Below are positions 63,114 through 64,000 of a stretch of DNA of 64,000 bases, piece after piece. The position numbers were made by a program, and so were the translations under genes. How positions within the stretch are numbered: position 1 is the first letter of the stretch; every line of letters starts with the position of its first letter. The notes below the pieces were generated by a model. That model ran no database searches, was not told where the DNA came from, and saw only the letters and a program-made list of their open reading frames with translations. The DNA is from Patagioenas fasciata. Taxonomy: Eukaryota > Chordata > Aves > Columbiformes > Columbidae. The stretch lies in the NCBI RefSeq assembly GCF_037038585.1, contig NC_092521.1:50290398-50354397 (forward strand), in the 5' to 3' direction.

Positions 63114-64000
63114 CTAAATGTTAAAGTTCTAACATCCATAGTTAACATTGATTCTAAACTGTTACTAAATTCTCATTTCTGTACTGAAGCAGATCCCATT
63201 AGTGTCACTTAACTTTACTGTCACCTTTTCTTGTAAAAGGTCTTGAACAATATTCTTGGAAATAGAACTTCAATTCCATAGTGTACCTATTCAGTCCTTT
63301 CATATGTGCATCTCAAATGACCAAGAAACATGGTATTGCATTATATTAGATTTCCATATTTACAACTCAATGAAAGCATTACGGTCTTTTGGGAAGCATG
63401 TTCTTTTGTCTTAAAGTAAATATGCATAATCAGCTAAAGCTGGACTTAATTGGTCAAGGTAAGAAATGCCAGCTACTTCTATGCTTGGTACATAGAATGA
63501 GGCTTTACCAAGACTCTTACACTTTTGAAGTATTGAAAGGATACAGAGTTTACATGGAACAGGAGATGGACTTGTCACAGAGGCTGGACCTGCAGAAAAA
63601 TTAACATCATGTGAAGAACAGTACTAGTCTTGCAGTTCTCCTACGTGAACAAAATACAAACTACAATCTTACACTGAAAAGGCAAGTATAGATTGTAATG
63701 TCTAACAGTCATGTTAAAACACACAGGCAAAAAAGATATATCCATTTGTGGAGACAGATAATCTACAGAAAAAATCTGACACTGGGAAGACAAACAAATT
63801 CTTCAACACCTGACTCTTGTTTTTTAGCTAAGCTAAACCATGGGTGCAGAAGTATTCCATTTCTAGTACAGCAAATGGAATCTATGTAGAATTATAGTAT
63901 TTATATGTACTCACATTAGTTTTAAAAAAAAAGCAAGACTGGTTTGTACTTTCTTTGTTTAATACAAACTTCCACCTGCAGATTTCAGTCATACTTGCTG
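63114..64000. other. RMC1 intron (partial), no exon found
   Basis: Nearly 890 bp upstream of the 54-bp RMC1 exon on the - strand. I searched for the preceding exon (expected to end near a PCKLY-type motif) and did not find it, so it should lie beyond the window. Confidence 0.65.

Overview
This is vertebrate nuclear DNA, almost certainly from a bird or another sauropsid. Coding sequence is split into small exons with GT-AG introns, there is a CpG-island promoter, and the only interspersed repeats I recognise are CR1 LINE fragments, one ending in the CR1-type octamer tail ATTCTGTG/ATTCTGT. I cannot name the species. No operons, CRISPR arrays, phage genes or other prokaryotic features are present.

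Three protein genes are supported. (1) 1-21,000, + strand: the last seven coding exons of ANKRD29 (1319-19696), six of them each encoding one ankyrin repeat, then its 3' UTR. (2) 31,010-59,400, + strand: the complete NPC1 gene. A CpG-island promoter leads into 25 coding exons (31436-58847) whose lengths sum to 3855 bp, or 1284 residues plus stop. (3) 59,408-63,113, - strand: the last nine coding exons of RMC1 (C18orf8 homolog); its 5' exons lie beyond 64,000. The order ANKRD29-NPC1-RMC1 matches, inverted, the order I recall for human chromosome 18q11.2.

Between ANKRD29 and NPC1 lies about 9 kb of mostly featureless DNA. It ends in an old CR1 (29186-29695) and a nested pair: a forward CR1 (about 30359-30770) inserted inside a reverse CR1 (30219 to about 30975). 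The outer copy runs up to the NPC1 CpG island. Further CR1 pieces lie in an ANKRD29 intron (5238-5405) and in NPC1 intron 4 (40980-41155).

NPC1 and RMC1 belong to one pathway. NPC1 exports LDL-derived cholesterol from the lysosomal lumen. RMC1 is a subunit of the MON1-CCZ1 Rab7 activator reported to be needed for that export. The genes converge: their stop codons are 560 bp apart, and each candidate poly(A) signal lies inside the other gene's predicted 3' UTR, so the transcripts should overlap antisense by roughly 90 nt.

I found no undescribed biological system. The most interesting items are the NPC1/RMC1 overlap, the nested CR1s beside the promoter, one-exon-per-repeat ANKRD29, and small lineage differences in NPC1 (C-terminal sorting motif, signal peptide, one cytosolic loop). 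Comparisons with human proteins are from memory, not from an alignment run.
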